A DNA stretch of 64,000 nucleotides from Hyphomonadaceae bacterium TMED5. GTDB lineage: Bacteria > Pseudomonadota > Alphaproteobacteria > Caulobacterales > Hyphomonadaceae. The translations under genes and the position numbers were made by a program. Shown here in pieces: positions 26,571 through 34,800 of this stretch. The stretch covers positions 1 through 64,000 of the forward strand of contig NHBK01000019.1 of the NCBI GenBank assembly GCA_002173095.1. Direction: 5' to 3'. The notes under the pieces were generated by a model, which was not told the DNA's origin, did not search any database, and was given only the letters and a program-made list of their open reading frames with translations. Within the stretch, counting starts at the first letter, position 1. Each line of letters starts with the position of its first letter.

Positions 26571-27613
26571 GTCAGGTCCGCCACTGAATCTCGTTCGATG
26601 ATTTCAACAGTATTCACCTGAACATGCTTATCCGACAAGCGGGTAATGTCATCATCCTGTGGGAACTCGCCACCGCTCATAAAGGTCATGGCCAGCTCTG
26701 CCATCTGGGCGATAGGCTGGCGAATGGTGGTGAAGCCGGGCCAGGTGATGCTGGAAATATAGGTGTCATCAAAGCCTGTCACCGAGATATCCTTCGGCAC
26801 GGACATGCCTCGTCTATGGGCCGCGACCAGAACACCAGCCGCCATATCATCATTGCAGCAGAAGATAGCGCTTGGCGGCTCATCCATATTCAACAGTTTT
26901 TCGGCTGCTCTGACACCGGAGCGGAGCGTGTAATCACCCTCAACGCACAAATCAGGATTGAGCGGGATATCATGATCGGTCAGCGCAAGATCAAATCCCA
27001 TTTTGCGCGCTTTGCCTGCCAGACAATCCTTCAGTCCGGAGACAAAGCCGATCCGCCTATGCCCCCGATCTATCAGATAGCGTGTCATGGCGCGCGCACT
27101 GCCCCTGTCATCAAAGCTGACCCGCGCAATTTGCGGCGCACCTTCCAGCTGCCCAAGGACCACCAGTCGGGAGTTCAGTTCGGACAGAACCCCCACCAGC
27201 CCCTCATTCCGGGACAGAAGCGGTGGCAGGATAATGCCGTCCAGACCCAGATTTTGGAGCCTTGAAATAATGAGATCGGAATCGAATGTGCCATCGTCCG
27301 TTTCGGGCAGATCCTCAATCATGAGATGGTGCCCCAATTCCCGGCTGTATTTCAGCGTCGAGACCAGAAGCTCACTCAGATAAGCCGAACTCGCATTATG
27401 GTATAGCAGACCGATCAGCAGTGACTGCCTGCGCGCAAGACTTCGCGCCATCACATTCGGTCGATAATTCAATTCATCGATTGCCAATTGCACGCGCTCT
27501 CGCGTGGCCGGTTTCACTGCGCTTGAATAGTTCAGCACGCGGGACACCGTCATCTGCGAAACGCCTGCGCGTTCGGCAACGTCTTTAATTGTTATATTCT
27601 GTCGCCGGGCCAC
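26567..27613 (-). CDS. LacI-family transcriptional regulator
   Basis: A 348-residue regulator. The helix-turn-helix (about 5-27, TIKDVAERAGVSQMTVSRVL) and the hinge helix region (about 45-62) are intact. The sugar-binding-like core covers about 65-335, with SFDDRGSARAMTRYLIDRGH and DISVTGFDD. Members usually repress sugar or nucleoside genes and release DNA on binding the ligand. There is no sugar operon beside it: downstream and coupled is a Kazal lipoprotein, and beyond that the spinster-like MFS gene. Its targets are unknown, though autoregulation is likely. Confidence 0.9.
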   Translation of the reverse strand: MARRQNITIKDVAERAGVSQMTVSRVLNYSSAVKPATRERVQLAIDELNYRPNVMARSLARRQSLLIGLLYHNASSAYLSELLVSTLKYSRELGHHLMIEDLPETDDGTFDSDLIISRLQNLGLDGIILPPLLSRNEGLVGVLSELNSRLVVLGQLEGAPQIARVSFDDRGSARAMTRYLIDRGHRRIGFVSGLKDCLAGKARKMGFDLALTDHDIPLNPDLCVEGDYTLRSGVRAAEKLLNMDEPPSAIFCCNDDMAAGVLVAAHRRGMSVPKDISVTGFDDTYISSITWPGFTTIRQPIAQMAELAMTFMSGGEFPQDDDITRLSDKHVQVNTVEIIERDSVADLT

Positions 27614-27703
27614 CCGTTTATTCCACCCTTTTTGCCGCCCAACTCATCTGCTAAGTCGCAAAAAAGTAAACTTCAAGACCTCAGGTCGAGAAGTGACCAG
27701 ATT

Positions 27704-27731
27704 CGCTGACTTTCCAGTGGAATAGTCAGCG
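27704..27731. repeat. Hairpin-forming inverted repeat behind the ferredoxin gene
   Basis: Perfect eight-base arms CGCTGACT and AGTCAGCG enclose an inner TTCC / GGAA pair. It lies 16 bases past the ferredoxin stop and 90 bases before the LacI start. A T-rich tail follows on the plus strand only, so it is not a standard terminator for the leftward ferredoxin gene. It may be an operator or an RNA processing hairpin. Confidence 0.4.
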
Positions 27732-27746
27732 ATTGTTGTTTTCTGA

Positions 27747-28067
27747 TCAGTGCTGGCTTTCAGGGGTCGTTACGGAAAGGCCTTCAAGCTCTTCGCTCAC
27801 TTGAATCTGGCAGGACAGACGCGAATTCTCCTGAACACCGTCAGCAAAATCGAGCATGGATTGCTCCATGGCTTCCTGCTCGCCGGTTTTCGCCAGGAAA
27901 TCCGGAGCGACATAAACATGGCAGGTTGCGCAGGCGCAGGCACCACCACAATCGGCATCAATGCCCGGAATGTTGTTACGAATTGCAGCTTCCATAACGC
28001 TCTCGCCAACATTTGCGTCAACGTCGCGGCTGGTACCTTCGTAGTCTGTGAAAGTGATCTTTACCAT
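27747..28067 (-). CDS. [2Fe-2S] ferredoxin (adrenodoxin type)
   Basis: A 106-residue ferredoxin with cluster ligands C40, C46, C49 and C86 in the C-x5-C-x2-C…C spacing of adrenodoxin/putidaredoxin proteins. The acidic CHVYV…LDFADG region that contacts partner enzymes is typical. It would pass electrons from the reductase encoded 16 bases upstream to a terminal oxygenase, for example a cytochrome P450 or a Rieske enzyme, or to iron-sulfur assembly. No oxygenase gene is in the window, so the partner must lie elsewhere. A moderate ribosome binding site (GGGAG) precedes the start. Confidence 0.92.
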   Translation of the reverse strand: MVKITFTDYEGTSRDVDANVGESVMEAAIRNNIPGIDADCGGACACATCHVYVAPDFLAKTGEQEAMEQSMLDFADGVQENSRLSCQIQVSEELEGLSVTTPESQH

Positions 28068-28083
28068 GTCGCTATTTGCTCCC

Positions 28084-29334
28084 TTATCCCTGTTTGGCCA
28101 GAGCGCTGGCCATAATGTCTTTCATAGATATTGTTGTGTCTGCAACGGTATCAGGCGAAATATCTGCATTCGCTGCAATGAGTTTTTTTGCGGTGAGGAA
28201 TTCCGCAGGTGAATTCACGGCGTCGACAGAGATAAGTCGACCCGCGCGGAAGTAAAATACCGCGAAATTCTGTGAGAGCGGGTCACCGCGAACAACCGCC
28301 TCATCATAATCCTGAGACAGACCCGCAATCTGAAGCTTCACATCATACTGGTCAGACCAGAACCATGGCACATCTTCGTTCGGACGAGGCTTCTCAGTGA
28401 TGTGGGCCGCAGCAATCTTGCCCTGCTCGATGGCGTTATGAACGCTCTCCAGACGGCCATCGCGGCCATAATGGACAAGTGGGCGATGGGCGCAGTCGCC
28501 AATCGCATAAATGCTCGGATCATTCGTGCGGCAGTCGCGGTCAACCAGAATGCCATTCTTCGTGGCGACACCTGCTTCAGCAACGAACTCAATATTCGGA
28601 ATGACGCCAATGCCAACCAGCACCAGGTCGCACATAATCTCTTCGCCAGACTTCAGAACGCCGGACTTCACTTTGCCATCGTCATCGCCTTTCAGCTCAG
28701 ACAGCATGGCGCCCGTGATAATTTTCACGCCATGGGTCTCATGGGTGCGCTGATAGAAGTCGGACATAACCGGAGAGGTGACACGCGCGAGCACGCGATC
28801 CGCCATCTCAAGAACCGTTACATCAAGGCCCAGTTCACGCGCCGCAGATGCGGCCTCAAGACCGATATATCCAGCGCCAACGATCAGCAGATGATGACCA
28901 CCGCGCACCATTGGCTTCAGCATGTCGATATCGTCGAGTGAGCGCAGATCAAACACATGTCCCAGATCAGCGCCCGGCACAGGCAGCGCGCGAGGGCGCG
29001 CACCGGTTGCGATGATCAGCGTATCGTAGGCGATGCTCTCACCATTGCTCAGCTCAACCGTTTTGGCGGCGCGATCAATCTTCGTGGCGGAAACCTGTGT
29101 GACCAGATTGATCTTGCTGTCTTCATAGAAGGTGATTGGCTTCAGGAAGAGACGCTCTCTGTCCAGCTTGCCCTTCAGATAGGCTTTGGACAGCGGCGGA
29201 CGCTGATATGGCGGCGCCAGCTCGTCACCAACCAGAGTGATCTCGCCCTCGAATCCGAACTGACGGAGCGAGACAGCGGCCTGCCCTCCGGCCTGCCCAG
29301 CGCCGAGAATTACGATTTTTTGGTCAGCTGACAT
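28084..29334 (-). CDS. NAD(P)H-dependent ferredoxin reductase (FAD)
   Basis: A 416-residue flavoprotein of the putidaredoxin-reductase type. The N-terminal FAD-binding motif is [13 protein letters not shown] (about 11-23), and [13 protein letters not shown] follows (about 42-54). The NAD-binding motif [11 protein letters not shown] lies near 152-162, and the second FAD motif is IYAIGDCA near 277-284. It is the first gene of a pair with the ferredoxin, so the two make an electron-transfer chain from NADH. The promoter region contains a perfect palindrome (29363-29376) that may be its operator. Confidence 0.92.
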   Translation of the reverse strand: MSADQKIVILGAGQAGGQAAVSLRQFGFEGEITLVGDELAPPYQRPPLSKAYLKGKLDRERLFLKPITFYEDSKINLVTQVSATKIDRAAKTVELSNGESIAYDTLIIATGARPRALPVPGADLGHVFDLRSLDDIDMLKPMVRGGHHLLIVGAGYIGLEAASAARELGLDVTVLEMADRVLARVTSPVMSDFYQRTHETHGVKIITGAMLSELKGDDDGKVKSGVLKSGEEIMCDLVLVGIGVIPNIEFVAEAGVATKNGILVDRDCRTNDPSIYAIGDCAHRPLVHYGRDGRLESVHNAIEQGKIAAAHITEKPRPNEDVPWFWSDQYDVKLQIAGLSQDYDEAVVRGDPLSQNFAVFYFRAGRLISVDAVNSPAEFLTAKKLIAANADISPDTVADTTISMKDIMASALAKQG

Positions 29335-29362
29335 GTTCCACCCTATTGGTATCCGAGATTTA

Positions 29363-29376
29363 TGACGCCAGCGTCA
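29363..29376. promoter_or_regulatory. Palindromic operator candidate TGACGC-CA-GCGTCA
   Basis: A perfect inverted repeat with six-base arms lies 29 bases upstream of the ferredoxin reductase start and 51 bases before tsaE. The TGACG…CGTCA form resembles sites of TetR- or MerR-family repressors that control lipid and amino-acid degradation in proteobacteria. Which regulator binds here is inference. Confidence 0.45.
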
Positions 29377-29426
29377 CTTTTTTGCAAGTGCTTGCTACGC
29401 TAAAGCGATCACCTTAATCACATCCT

Positions 29427-29900
29427 ATGCAATCCAGTCCTGATATTGAAATTTTGCTGAACGGGGAAGCCGAGACTCTCGAATTGGGAGCGCGGCTGGC
29501 CAGTCTCCTGCGCGCGGGAGACTGCGTTGCACTGTATGGAGATCTCGGCGCCGGAAAAACAACACTTTCCCGCGGCCTTATTCAGGCCATGGATACAGCC
29601 ATCGAAGAAATCCCAAGTCCAACCTATACGATTGTGCAGACTTATGAGATCGAGCCATGCGCCGTCTGGCATTTCGACCTATACCGCATTGATAATCCTA
29701 TGGAATTAGTGGAACTGGGCTTTGACGATGCGTTGAATGATATCTCTCTTATCGAATGGCCAGAGAACGCGGGAAGCCTTCTGCCTGAGAACCGACTCAG
29801 CGTACGCTTGGCGTTTAGCGGGGATGTGCGCAAAGCCTGCCTGTCTGGTGGCACTGCGGAATGGATAGACAGACTTAATGACCACTTCAGGAAAAACTGA
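29427..29900 (+). CDS. tsaE: tRNA threonylcarbamoyladenosine biosynthesis ATPase TsaE
   Basis: A 157-residue ATPase that works with TsaB and TsaD to make t6A at position 37 of ANN-decoding tRNAs. Walker A is GDLGAGKTT (about 38-46), followed by the family motif SPTYTIVQTYE. The HFDLYRI and ELGFDD motifs and a LIEWPEN sequence are conserved in TsaE. It is the first gene of a long operon; its end overlaps the start of amgK by 23 bases. tsaE followed by amgK-murU is a common alphaproteobacterial arrangement. Confidence 0.94.
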   Translation: MQSSPDIEILLNGEAETLELGARLASLLRAGDCVALYGDLGAGKTTLSRGLIQAMDTAIEEIPSPTYTIVQTYEIEPCAVWHFDLYRIDNPMELVELGFDDALNDISLIEWPENAGSLLPENRLSVRLAFSGDVRKACLSGGTAEWIDRLNDHFRKN

Positions 29901-30975
29901 ACGCGACGCCGCGATAGAAACCTTCCTTCAGGAGGCTGGCTGGGGCGGCGCTGAACGACGCGCCCTTGGCGAAGATGCATCCACCCGCAGTTATGAGCGC
30001 GTCTATCAGGGCGGTGATGTAGCGGTCCTCATGAACGCACCACCTGCCGCTGAAAGTGCGCCTTGCGGTCCTGACGCAGATGAACACACACGTATTCTGG
30101 CAGGCTGGAACGGGCGCACACGCCTTGCCGCCTGCCGCGTCGACGCTTTTGTTGGCGTCGGCAATCATCTTCAGGCGCTTGGCCTTTCGGCTCCGAACGT
30201 ACTGGCCTTTGATGTTGAGCAGGGCCTCTGCCTGCTGGAAGATCTGGGCGATGGCATTTTTGCCCGCGAGATTGAAAACGGTGCGAGTGAAGCTGAACTT
30301 TATATGGCCGCCATTGACGCGCTGGCCCATGTCCATAACGCGCCGACACCAGACTTTGTCACGGCAGGCGAATGGCGCTGGCCCGTCCTGCCCTATGACC
30401 GCCTTGCCCTGACCACAGGCGCTGACCTCTTCCCAAAATGGTATCCGGCCTATGATGAACGGGTAAAATTCTCAGGCAGTCTGCAGCTTGAGTTTGATCA
30501 GATTGTCCGCAGCCTCAGCACGCATCTGGCAGGCCTGCCCAAAGTGCTCATGCTGCGGGATTATCATGCCGAAAACCTGCTTTGGCTGCCAGAACGCGAA
30601 GGCCTGAAAAAGGTTGGCATTCTGGACTATCAGGACGCCGTCGCCGGACCGGCCGCCTGGGACATTGCCATGTTCATTCAGGATGCCCGCCGCGATGTCA
30701 CGCCAGAGGTCGCAGAACAGGTGTTTAGCCGGTATCTCGACCTGACCGGCCATGACCGCGAAAGCTTCCAACGTGACTTCGATATTGCCGGGGCGATCAA
30801 TGCGCTACGGATTATCGGCGTGTTTGCGCGCCTTGTCCGCCGCGATGGAAAACCTCGCTATGAACAATTCCTGCCGCGTGAATGGGGCCATCTGAAAGCC
30901 AGCCTCGCCAATCCGGCCCTGAAGGGTCTCAAGCGCATTCTGGAAATCGCTGCGCCGCAATTAAAGGACGACTGA
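29878..30975 (+). CDS. amgK: N-acetylmuramate/N-acetylglucosamine kinase AmgK
   Basis: A 365-residue aminoglycoside-phosphotransferase-fold kinase. With MurU it recycles cell-wall sugars by phosphorylating the anomeric position of MurNAc, bypassing early peptidoglycan synthesis. The catalytic loop LRDYHAENLLWL lies near residues 225-236 and the metal-binding ILDYQDAV near 248. The N-terminal ALGEDASTRSYERV is typical of the COG3178 family. The next gene is murU, one base after its stop, which supports the specific assignment. Substrate preference for MurNAc over GlcNAc is by family only. Confidence 0.87.
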   Translation: MTTSGKTERDAAIETFLQEAGWGGAERRALGEDASTRSYERVYQGGDVAVLMNAPPAAESAPCGPDADEHTRILAGWNGRTRLAACRVDAFVGVGNHLQALGLSAPNVLAFDVEQGLCLLEDLGDGIFAREIENGASEAELYMAAIDALAHVHNAPTPDFVTAGEWRWPVLPYDRLALTTGADLFPKWYPAYDERVKFSGSLQLEFDQIVRSLSTHLAGLPKVLMLRDYHAENLLWLPEREGLKKVGILDYQDAVAGPAAWDIAMFIQDARRDVTPEVAEQVFSRYLDLTGHDRESFQRDFDIAGAINALRIIGVFARLVRRDGKPRYEQFLPREWGHLKASLANPALKGLKRILEIAAPQLKDD

Positions 30976-30976
30976 T

Positions 30977-31705
30977 ATGGACCGCCCGATCCGAACAGCC
31001 ATGTTCCTCTCTGCGGGGCTCGGAACGCGCATGCGTCCCCTGTCTCTGAAAACGCCCAAACCGCTTATCCCGGTGGCCGGCAAAGCATTGATGGACCATT
31101 TGCTGGATGACGCGATCGCGGCGGGCATAGAGCGCGCCATCGTCAATGTGCATTATCTGGCCGAACAGGTCGAAGCCCATATGGCTACCAAGTCTGGCAT
31201 TGAGATTGTCATCTCAGATGAGCGCGATGAGCTGCTTGAAACCGGCGGCGCCATTGTGAAGGCGCGCGAGCTTCTGGGCGATGAGCCTGTTTTCATGGTC
31301 AATACAGATGCCTTCTGGGTGAACCCGGTCGGCAATCCGTTCGAACAGCTGAATGCAGCCTATGACCCGGACAGCATGGACGACCTTCTCCTTCTGGCAG
31401 ACAGGTCTCGCAGCATTGGTTTTAACGGCGCAGGCGATTTCGCGCTTCTTGACGATGGTCGCCTCGAGCGCCGGGGCGAGCGCCCGGAAACGCCATGGGC
31501 GTATGCCGGTGTGCGCGTGACCATTGCCAAGCTCTATGAAGGCGAAGCCCTTCGCCCATTTTCGGCAAACCTGATCTGGAACAAATCTCTGGACGCGGGC
31601 CGCCTTTATGGTCTGCCACTTGATGCGCAGTGGATGCATGTCGGCGATCCGGATGCAATTGGCGCCGCTGAGAGCTGGATCACCGCGCATAAGGGCACAA
31701 CATGA
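30977..31705 (+). CDS. murU: N-acetylmuramate alpha-1-phosphate uridylyltransferase MurU
   Basis: A 242-residue nucleotidyltransferase that turns MurNAc-1-phosphate into UDP-MurNAc in the recycling route with AmgK. The sugar-nucleotide signature is SAGLGTRMRPLS, then TPKPLIPVAGK (about 12-36). The ETGGAIVKA stretch, the metal-binding NTDAFWVN and a C-terminal GLPLDAQWMHVGDPD also fit the family. AAGGA precedes the start. Its stop overlaps the addB start (ATGA), so it is translationally coupled to the repair genes. Confidence 0.88.
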   Translation: MDRPIRTAMFLSAGLGTRMRPLSLKTPKPLIPVAGKALMDHLLDDAIAAGIERAIVNVHYLAEQVEAHMATKSGIEIVISDERDELLETGGAIVKARELLGDEPVFMVNTDAFWVNPVGNPFEQLNAAYDPDSMDDLLLLADRSRSIGFNGAGDFALLDDGRLERRGERPETPWAYAGVRVTIAKLYEGEALRPFSANLIWNKSLDAGRLYGLPLDAQWMHVGDPDAIGAAESWITAHKGTT

Positions 31706-34700
31706 TCGACCTGAAGGCAGAGCTATTTGGCCAGAACCGGGCCTACACCCTGCCTGCAGGGGCGAACTTCCTGAAAGAGCTCGCCATCACTCTGATCGAG
31801 GTGACCGGCGCACGCACCGCTCCGGAAAAGCTGTCGGACGCGCTGATCTTCCTACCAAACAGGCGCTCTGCACGCGCGCTCGCAGCGCATTTACATGCTG
31901 AGCTGGCAAGCCCCGGCTTTCTGCCACCGGATATTCGTCCACTCGGTGATGCGGGCGATAACGACCCCGCGCTTTTAGGCGAGCTCGCAAATATTGATGT
32001 GCGTCCAGAAATGCCGAGCGGCACGCGCCTTGGCATGCTCGCAAAGCTGGTCACCCAATGGCATAATGCGCGCGGCGAACCTCTGACGATCGCTTCTGCG
32101 CTTTCGGTCGCAAAAGACCTCGCACGACTGCTTGATCAGGCCGCCCTTGCGGGCGGTGTGCGCTGGGAAGATTTACGCGCGCAGGTCCAGGACAAAGAGC
32201 TGGCACAGCATTGGGAAGTCTCCGTCGACTTCCTCTCAATCATCACCGAAAACTGGCCGACGGTTCTGGCAGAAAATGGCTATTCCGATACGAATGCACG
32301 CGACAGGCTGGCCGCAGAAGCGCTCTGCCATCGCTGGTCAAATACACCGCCAGATACACCGGTCATCGTTGCGGGCTCGACCGGTTCCACCCCATCCACA
32401 CGTATGCTGATGCGCGCAGCCATGGAGTTACCGCAGGGCGCCGTTCTCTTCCCCGGTCTGGAACACGAAACCGACGAAGCGACGTGGAAGGCGATTTCAA
32501 TCACGCCGAGCCATCCCCAGTTTGGCTTTTCGGAAACTCTGACAGACCTTGGCCTCAAGCCGTCTGAGGTCCATATCTGGCCGGGCTATCGTGAGACCGA
32601 AGCCCTGACGCCGCGCCGCCAGATCATTCAGGAATCGCTTGCGCCTGCAGACACGACTGCCGACTGGGTGACCCGGCTTGAAATGCGCGCCGCGCCCGGA
32701 ACGCCGCAATCGCTCACCCATGCTGCACTGGATGGGCTCTCCCTTATTGAGGCCGATACCGAAGCCGAAGAGGCCGACGCTATTGCGCTCCTCATGCGCG
32801 AAGCACTGGAAACGCCCAATAAGACAGCCGCGCTCATCTCGCCTGACTCCGGCCTTGCCCGCCGGGTCTCCGCGCTTTTACAGCGCTGGGACATTCATGT
32901 TGCCCCATCCGCTGGCTGGCCATTACTCCAGACGCGCGCCGGGCGCTTCTTTATTGCGGCGCTGAACTGGTCACTCGATTCAGGTGACCCGCTCGCCCTT
33001 GCCCGCCTTCTGAAACACGAACTCATGGTGTTCGGCGACGATGAAATGCGAGAGCGCGGCGTTTCAGCTTTAGAGCGCGGCATGCTGCGCAGCCTGCGCG
33101 GCTGGACCGACCTCGACAGCCTTGCCGTCGCGACCGGCAAACGCGGCGATGAAGCTGAAAAGAAACCGAAGCACTCGCCCATCGAACCTGATGATTACGG
33201 CCTTGCACTTCACCTGCTCGAAGACCTTTATGCCCGTGTGGGCGACGACCTCGCAGACCTCGCCGCATTGTCTGAAGGCGAGTTCAAGCTCCGCCCGTTC
33301 ATCGAAAAGCTGGCCGAACTGTGTGACCGCCTGACCCGTCACCCGGATGATGAAGGCCCATCGCTTTTATGGTCCGGTCAGGATGGATCAGCCCTCGCCC
33401 GCTGTCTCGAAGATGCCGCGCAAATGGGCGATGCCATGCCGGATATTCGCCGGGATGATCTCGCCCCTCTGCTCACCCAGTTCGCAAATGATCTGCGCGT
33501 TCCCGACGATATGCCGTCTCATCCACGGCTGAACATCTGGGGCCCTTTAGAAGCGCGTCTGCAACGCTCTGACCTGTTGATCCTCTCCAGCCTGAATGAA
33601 GGCTCCTGGCCCGAAATGCCGAGCGTGGACGGCTTCCTGCCGCGCCAGATACGCGCCAGCATTGGCCTGCCAGACACTGAAGCCCGGATCGGCCTTTCCG
33701 CACACGACTTCGCCCAGCTGGCCTGCGCGCCGAATGTCATTCTGACCCGGTCGCAACGCGTGGATGACAAGCCTGCTGTTGCTTCACGCTGGCTCTGGCG
33801 GCTCCGCATTCTGGTGAGCAGCGCGCTTGAAAGCCTTGAGAAAACCGACGAGCGGCTCAATGCGCCGACAGCCTATATCCTCGATTGGGTCAGAGGCCAG
33901 CATGCCGCCAAACCTGCCGAGGACGTTCTCGCGCCGCGCCCGAAACCACCTGCGAACAAACGCACCGAGGCCATTCGCGTCACCGATGTCGAAAACCTCA
34001 TCCGCGACCCGTATGCCTTTTATGCAAAGACCATTCTGAAGCTGGAGCCGCTCGACCCAATCAACCCACCGCTCAGCCCTATGGCCGTCGGCATCGCCAT
34101 GCACAAAGCGCTGGAAAAATTCGACACGCTGAAAACGCCTTACATCTCCACCGGTCAGATGGTGGACAGCTTTGCCACCCAACTCGAAGCCGTTGGCGCA
34201 GATGACCTCTTCATTGCCGAACGTCAGGCCGGATGGGCAGAAGGTGCAGCGCCTTATATTGACTGGCTTGTCAGCCGAGACGGCCATGTCAAAGCCCGAA
34301 AAATGGAAGTCGATTACAATCTCGACCTCGCCATTGGCTCTGGCAAAGTTCTGCTGACCGGCCGCGCCGATATGGTGGAAACACTGGAAGACAACACCCT
34401 GTCCATCATCGACTTCAAAACCGGCAACCCACCTTCGAACAAGCAGGTCATGTCTGGCTTATCGCCGCAGCTTCCACTGCTGGCCGCCATGGCCGCACAT
34501 TGCACCGATGAGGATAAACCGTCAGGCACACCATCAGAGCTGTTCTATGTCGGCTTTGGCTCTAAGCCTGGCATTATCTCTATCGAAGACAAGAAAGAGC
34601 CGAAGACCGCGCAGGACATGGCAGATGCCGCCATTCAGGGGCTGCAGGATCTACTCTTCGCCTATTCCAATTCGGACATGCCTTACCTTTCCGGCCCGCG

Positions 34701-34800
34701 CATCCAGTTCCAGCGCGCACATGGCGATTATGATGGTCTGTCACGCAAACAGGAATGGGCCGACCCCGGCCATGAAGGCGGATCGGAGGGCAATTCATGA
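31702..34800 (+). CDS. addB: Double-strand break repair protein AddB
   Basis: A 1032-residue subunit of the AddAB helicase-nuclease, which processes DNA ends for RecA loading. The N-terminal LIFLPNRRSARAL segment (about 48-60) is at the position of the inactive helicase part seen in alphaproteobacterial AddB. A CRT-like GSTGSTPST (about 224-232) and an LRDPYAFY-type turn (here LIRDPYAFY, about 768) follow. The C-terminal nuclease domain has GIAMHKALEKF, RADMVETLEDNTLSIIDFK and an FKTGNPP catalytic stretch. No cluster cysteines typical of Bacillus AddB are obvious, as usual for alphaproteobacteria. The stop overlaps addA (ATGA). Confidence 0.93.
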   Translation: MIDLKAELFGQNRAYTLPAGANFLKELAITLIEVTGARTAPEKLSDALIFLPNRRSARALAAHLHAELASPGFLPPDIRPLGDAGDNDPALLGELANIDVRPEMPSGTRLGMLAKLVTQWHNARGEPLTIASALSVAKDLARLLDQAALAGGVRWEDLRAQVQDKELAQHWEVSVDFLSIITENWPTVLAENGYSDTNARDRLAAEALCHRWSNTPPDTPVIVAGSTGSTPSTRMLMRAAMELPQGAVLFPGLEHETDEATWKAISITPSHPQFGFSETLTDLGLKPSEVHIWPGYRETEALTPRRQIIQESLAPADTTADWVTRLEMRAAPGTPQSLTHAALDGLSLIEADTEAEEADAIALLMREALETPNKTAALISPDSGLARRVSALLQRWDIHVAPSAGWPLLQTRAGRFFIAALNWSLDSGDPLALARLLKHELMVFGDDEMRERGVSALERGMLRSLRGWTDLDSLAVATGKRGDEAEKKPKHSPIEPDDYGLALHLLEDLYARVGDDLADLAALSEGEFKLRPFIEKLAELCDRLTRHPDDEGPSLLWSGQDGSALARCLEDAAQMGDAMPDIRRDDLAPLLTQFANDLRVPDDMPSHPRLNIWGPLEARLQRSDLLILSSLNEGSWPEMPSVDGFLPRQIRASIGLPDTEARIGLSAHDFAQLACAPNVILTRSQRVDDKPAVASRWLWRLRILVSSALESLEKTDERLNAPTAYILDWVRGQHAAKPAEDVLAPRPKPPANKRTEAIRVTDVENLIRDPYAFYAKTILKLEPLDPINPPLSPMAVGIAMHKALEKFDTLKTPYISTGQMVDSFATQLEAVGADDLFIAERQAGWAEGAAPYIDWLVSRDGHVKARKMEVDYNLDLAIGSGKVLLTGRADMVETLEDNTLSIIDFKTGNPPSNKQVMSGLSPQLPLLAAMAAHCTDEDKPSGTPSELFYVGFGSKPGIISIEDKKEPKTAQDMADAAIQGLQDLLFAYSNSDMPYLSGPRIQFQRAHGDYDGLSRKQEWADPGHEGGSEGNS

